DNA from: Candidatus Phaeomarinibacter sp.
GTDB lineage: Bacteria; Pseudomonadota; Alphaproteobacteria; CGMCC-115125
NCBI GenBank assembly: GCA_028279995.1
Contig: JANQMQ010000304.1
Location: forward strand, 1-6,876
Reading direction: 5' to 3'
Length of the DNA: 6,876 nucleotides
Position numbers and translations under genes: made by a program. This document shows, piece by piece, positions 6,451 through 6,876 of this stretch. The notes beneath the pieces are model-generated. The model searched no databases and was not told the origin of the DNA. It was given only the letters and a program-made list of their open reading frames with translations. Positions within the stretch are counted from its first letter, which is position 1; every line of letters begins with the position of its first letter.

Positions 6451-6876
6451 TGCCGCGTTGGAGCTACAGGGCGTTGAGCGCACCTTCATGCAGGGCGAGG
6501 CGGAGCTTCGGATTTTCCGTGGTGCTGACCTGGCGGTTCAGCCCGGCGAACTGGTGGCGCTGGTCGGCCCGTCCGGTGCGGGCAAATCGTCCCTGCTGCA
6601 CATTGCCGGGCTGATGGAGCAGCCGGATGCAGGCGAGGTGGTGATCGGCGGCGTACCCTGTATGGACCTGTCGGACTCGGAGAAAACGCGGGTGCGGCGC
6701 ACGGAGATCGGCTTCGTCTATCAGGCGCACCATCTGCTGCCGGAGTTTTCCGCCACCGAGAATGTTGTCCTGCCGCAGATGATCGCGGGTGTGAAACGCA
6801 AGGACGCGGTGGCGGTGGCCGAACGGCTGCTTGGTCGCCTGGGGTTGGAGGACCGGCTGGAGCACCGACCGGCCCA
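6443..6876 (+). CDS. lolD: Lipoprotein-releasing ABC transporter ATPase LolD (3' end cut by window)
   Basis: The frame begins at the ATG in ATGAGTAG, overlapping the lolC stop by 8 nt, and runs open off the right edge with 144 aa visible. The start MSSAALELQGVERTF is typical of LolD. The Walker A motif is GPSGAGKS (42-49), and the Q-loop region reads FVYQAHHLLPEFSATENVVL (91-110), close to the LolD form of this motif. The ABC signature, Walker B and H-loop would follow and lie outside the window. The protein powers lipoprotein release from the inner membrane by ATP hydrolysis on the cytoplasmic side of the LolC-type permease. A complete LolD is about 225-230 aa, so roughly 60% is present. In many alphaproteobacteria dnaE follows lolD, but that cannot be checked here. 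Confidence 0.96.
   Translation, partial: MSSAALELQGVERTFMQGEAELRIFRGADLAVQPGELVALVGPSGAGKSSLLHIAGLMEQPDAGEVVIGGVPCMDLSDSEKTRVRRTEIGFVYQAHHLLPEFSATENVVLPQMIAGVKRKDAVAVAERLLGRLGLEDRLEHRPA

Noticed and set aside
4921..6489. A 522-codon open frame on the minus strand opposite proS and lolC
   Set aside because: The product is His-, Arg-, Asp- and Gln-rich and of low complexity, as expected for the antisense of a high-GC gene, and lolC is unmistakable on the other strand.

Overview
The window reads as a stretch of alphaproteobacterial chromosome, roughly 60% GC by eye. Three things point there: an insert-free short prolyl-tRNA synthetase of 441 aa, the gene order proS-lolC-lolD, which is characteristic of this class, and GST and Lol sequences of alphaproteobacterial style. 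The genus cannot be fixed from the sequence. I see no rRNA, tRNA, IS element, phage gene, CRISPR array or integration scar.

Layout from left to right. (1) 2-1585 (+) is the 3' part of an uncharacterised protein whose true start lies before the window. It carries a Cys...Gly-His...His-Pro-Asp pattern that suggests a papain/NlpC-like fold. (2) 1597-2208 (+) is a cytosolic glutathione S-transferase, 11 nt downstream. (3) On the minus strand, 3619-3182 encodes a small four-helix membrane protein and 3185-2205 a membrane-anchored alpha/beta hydrolase. They overlap in ATGA and form a two-gene operon. The hydrolase meets the GST tail to tail, sharing 4 nt of stop codons. (4) 3620-3784 is the only real intergenic region, a divergent 165-nt control region with a hairpin, a CCTCTC-T4 repeat and a -10-like box. 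(5) 3785-6876 (+) holds proS, lolC (lolC/E/F-type permease) and the 5' part of lolD, tightly packed with a 14-nt gap and then an 8-nt overlap.

The right half is housekeeping: proline charging of tRNA, and the inner-membrane ABC machine that releases outer-membrane lipoproteins to LolA. The left half is accessory and poorly known: the peptidase-like protein, the GST and the hydrolase/membrane-protein pair. I see no clear new defence or mobile system. The most worthwhile unknowns are the partial peptidase-like protein, the coupled membrane-protein/hydrolase pair, and the repeat/hairpin structure between the divergent operons.
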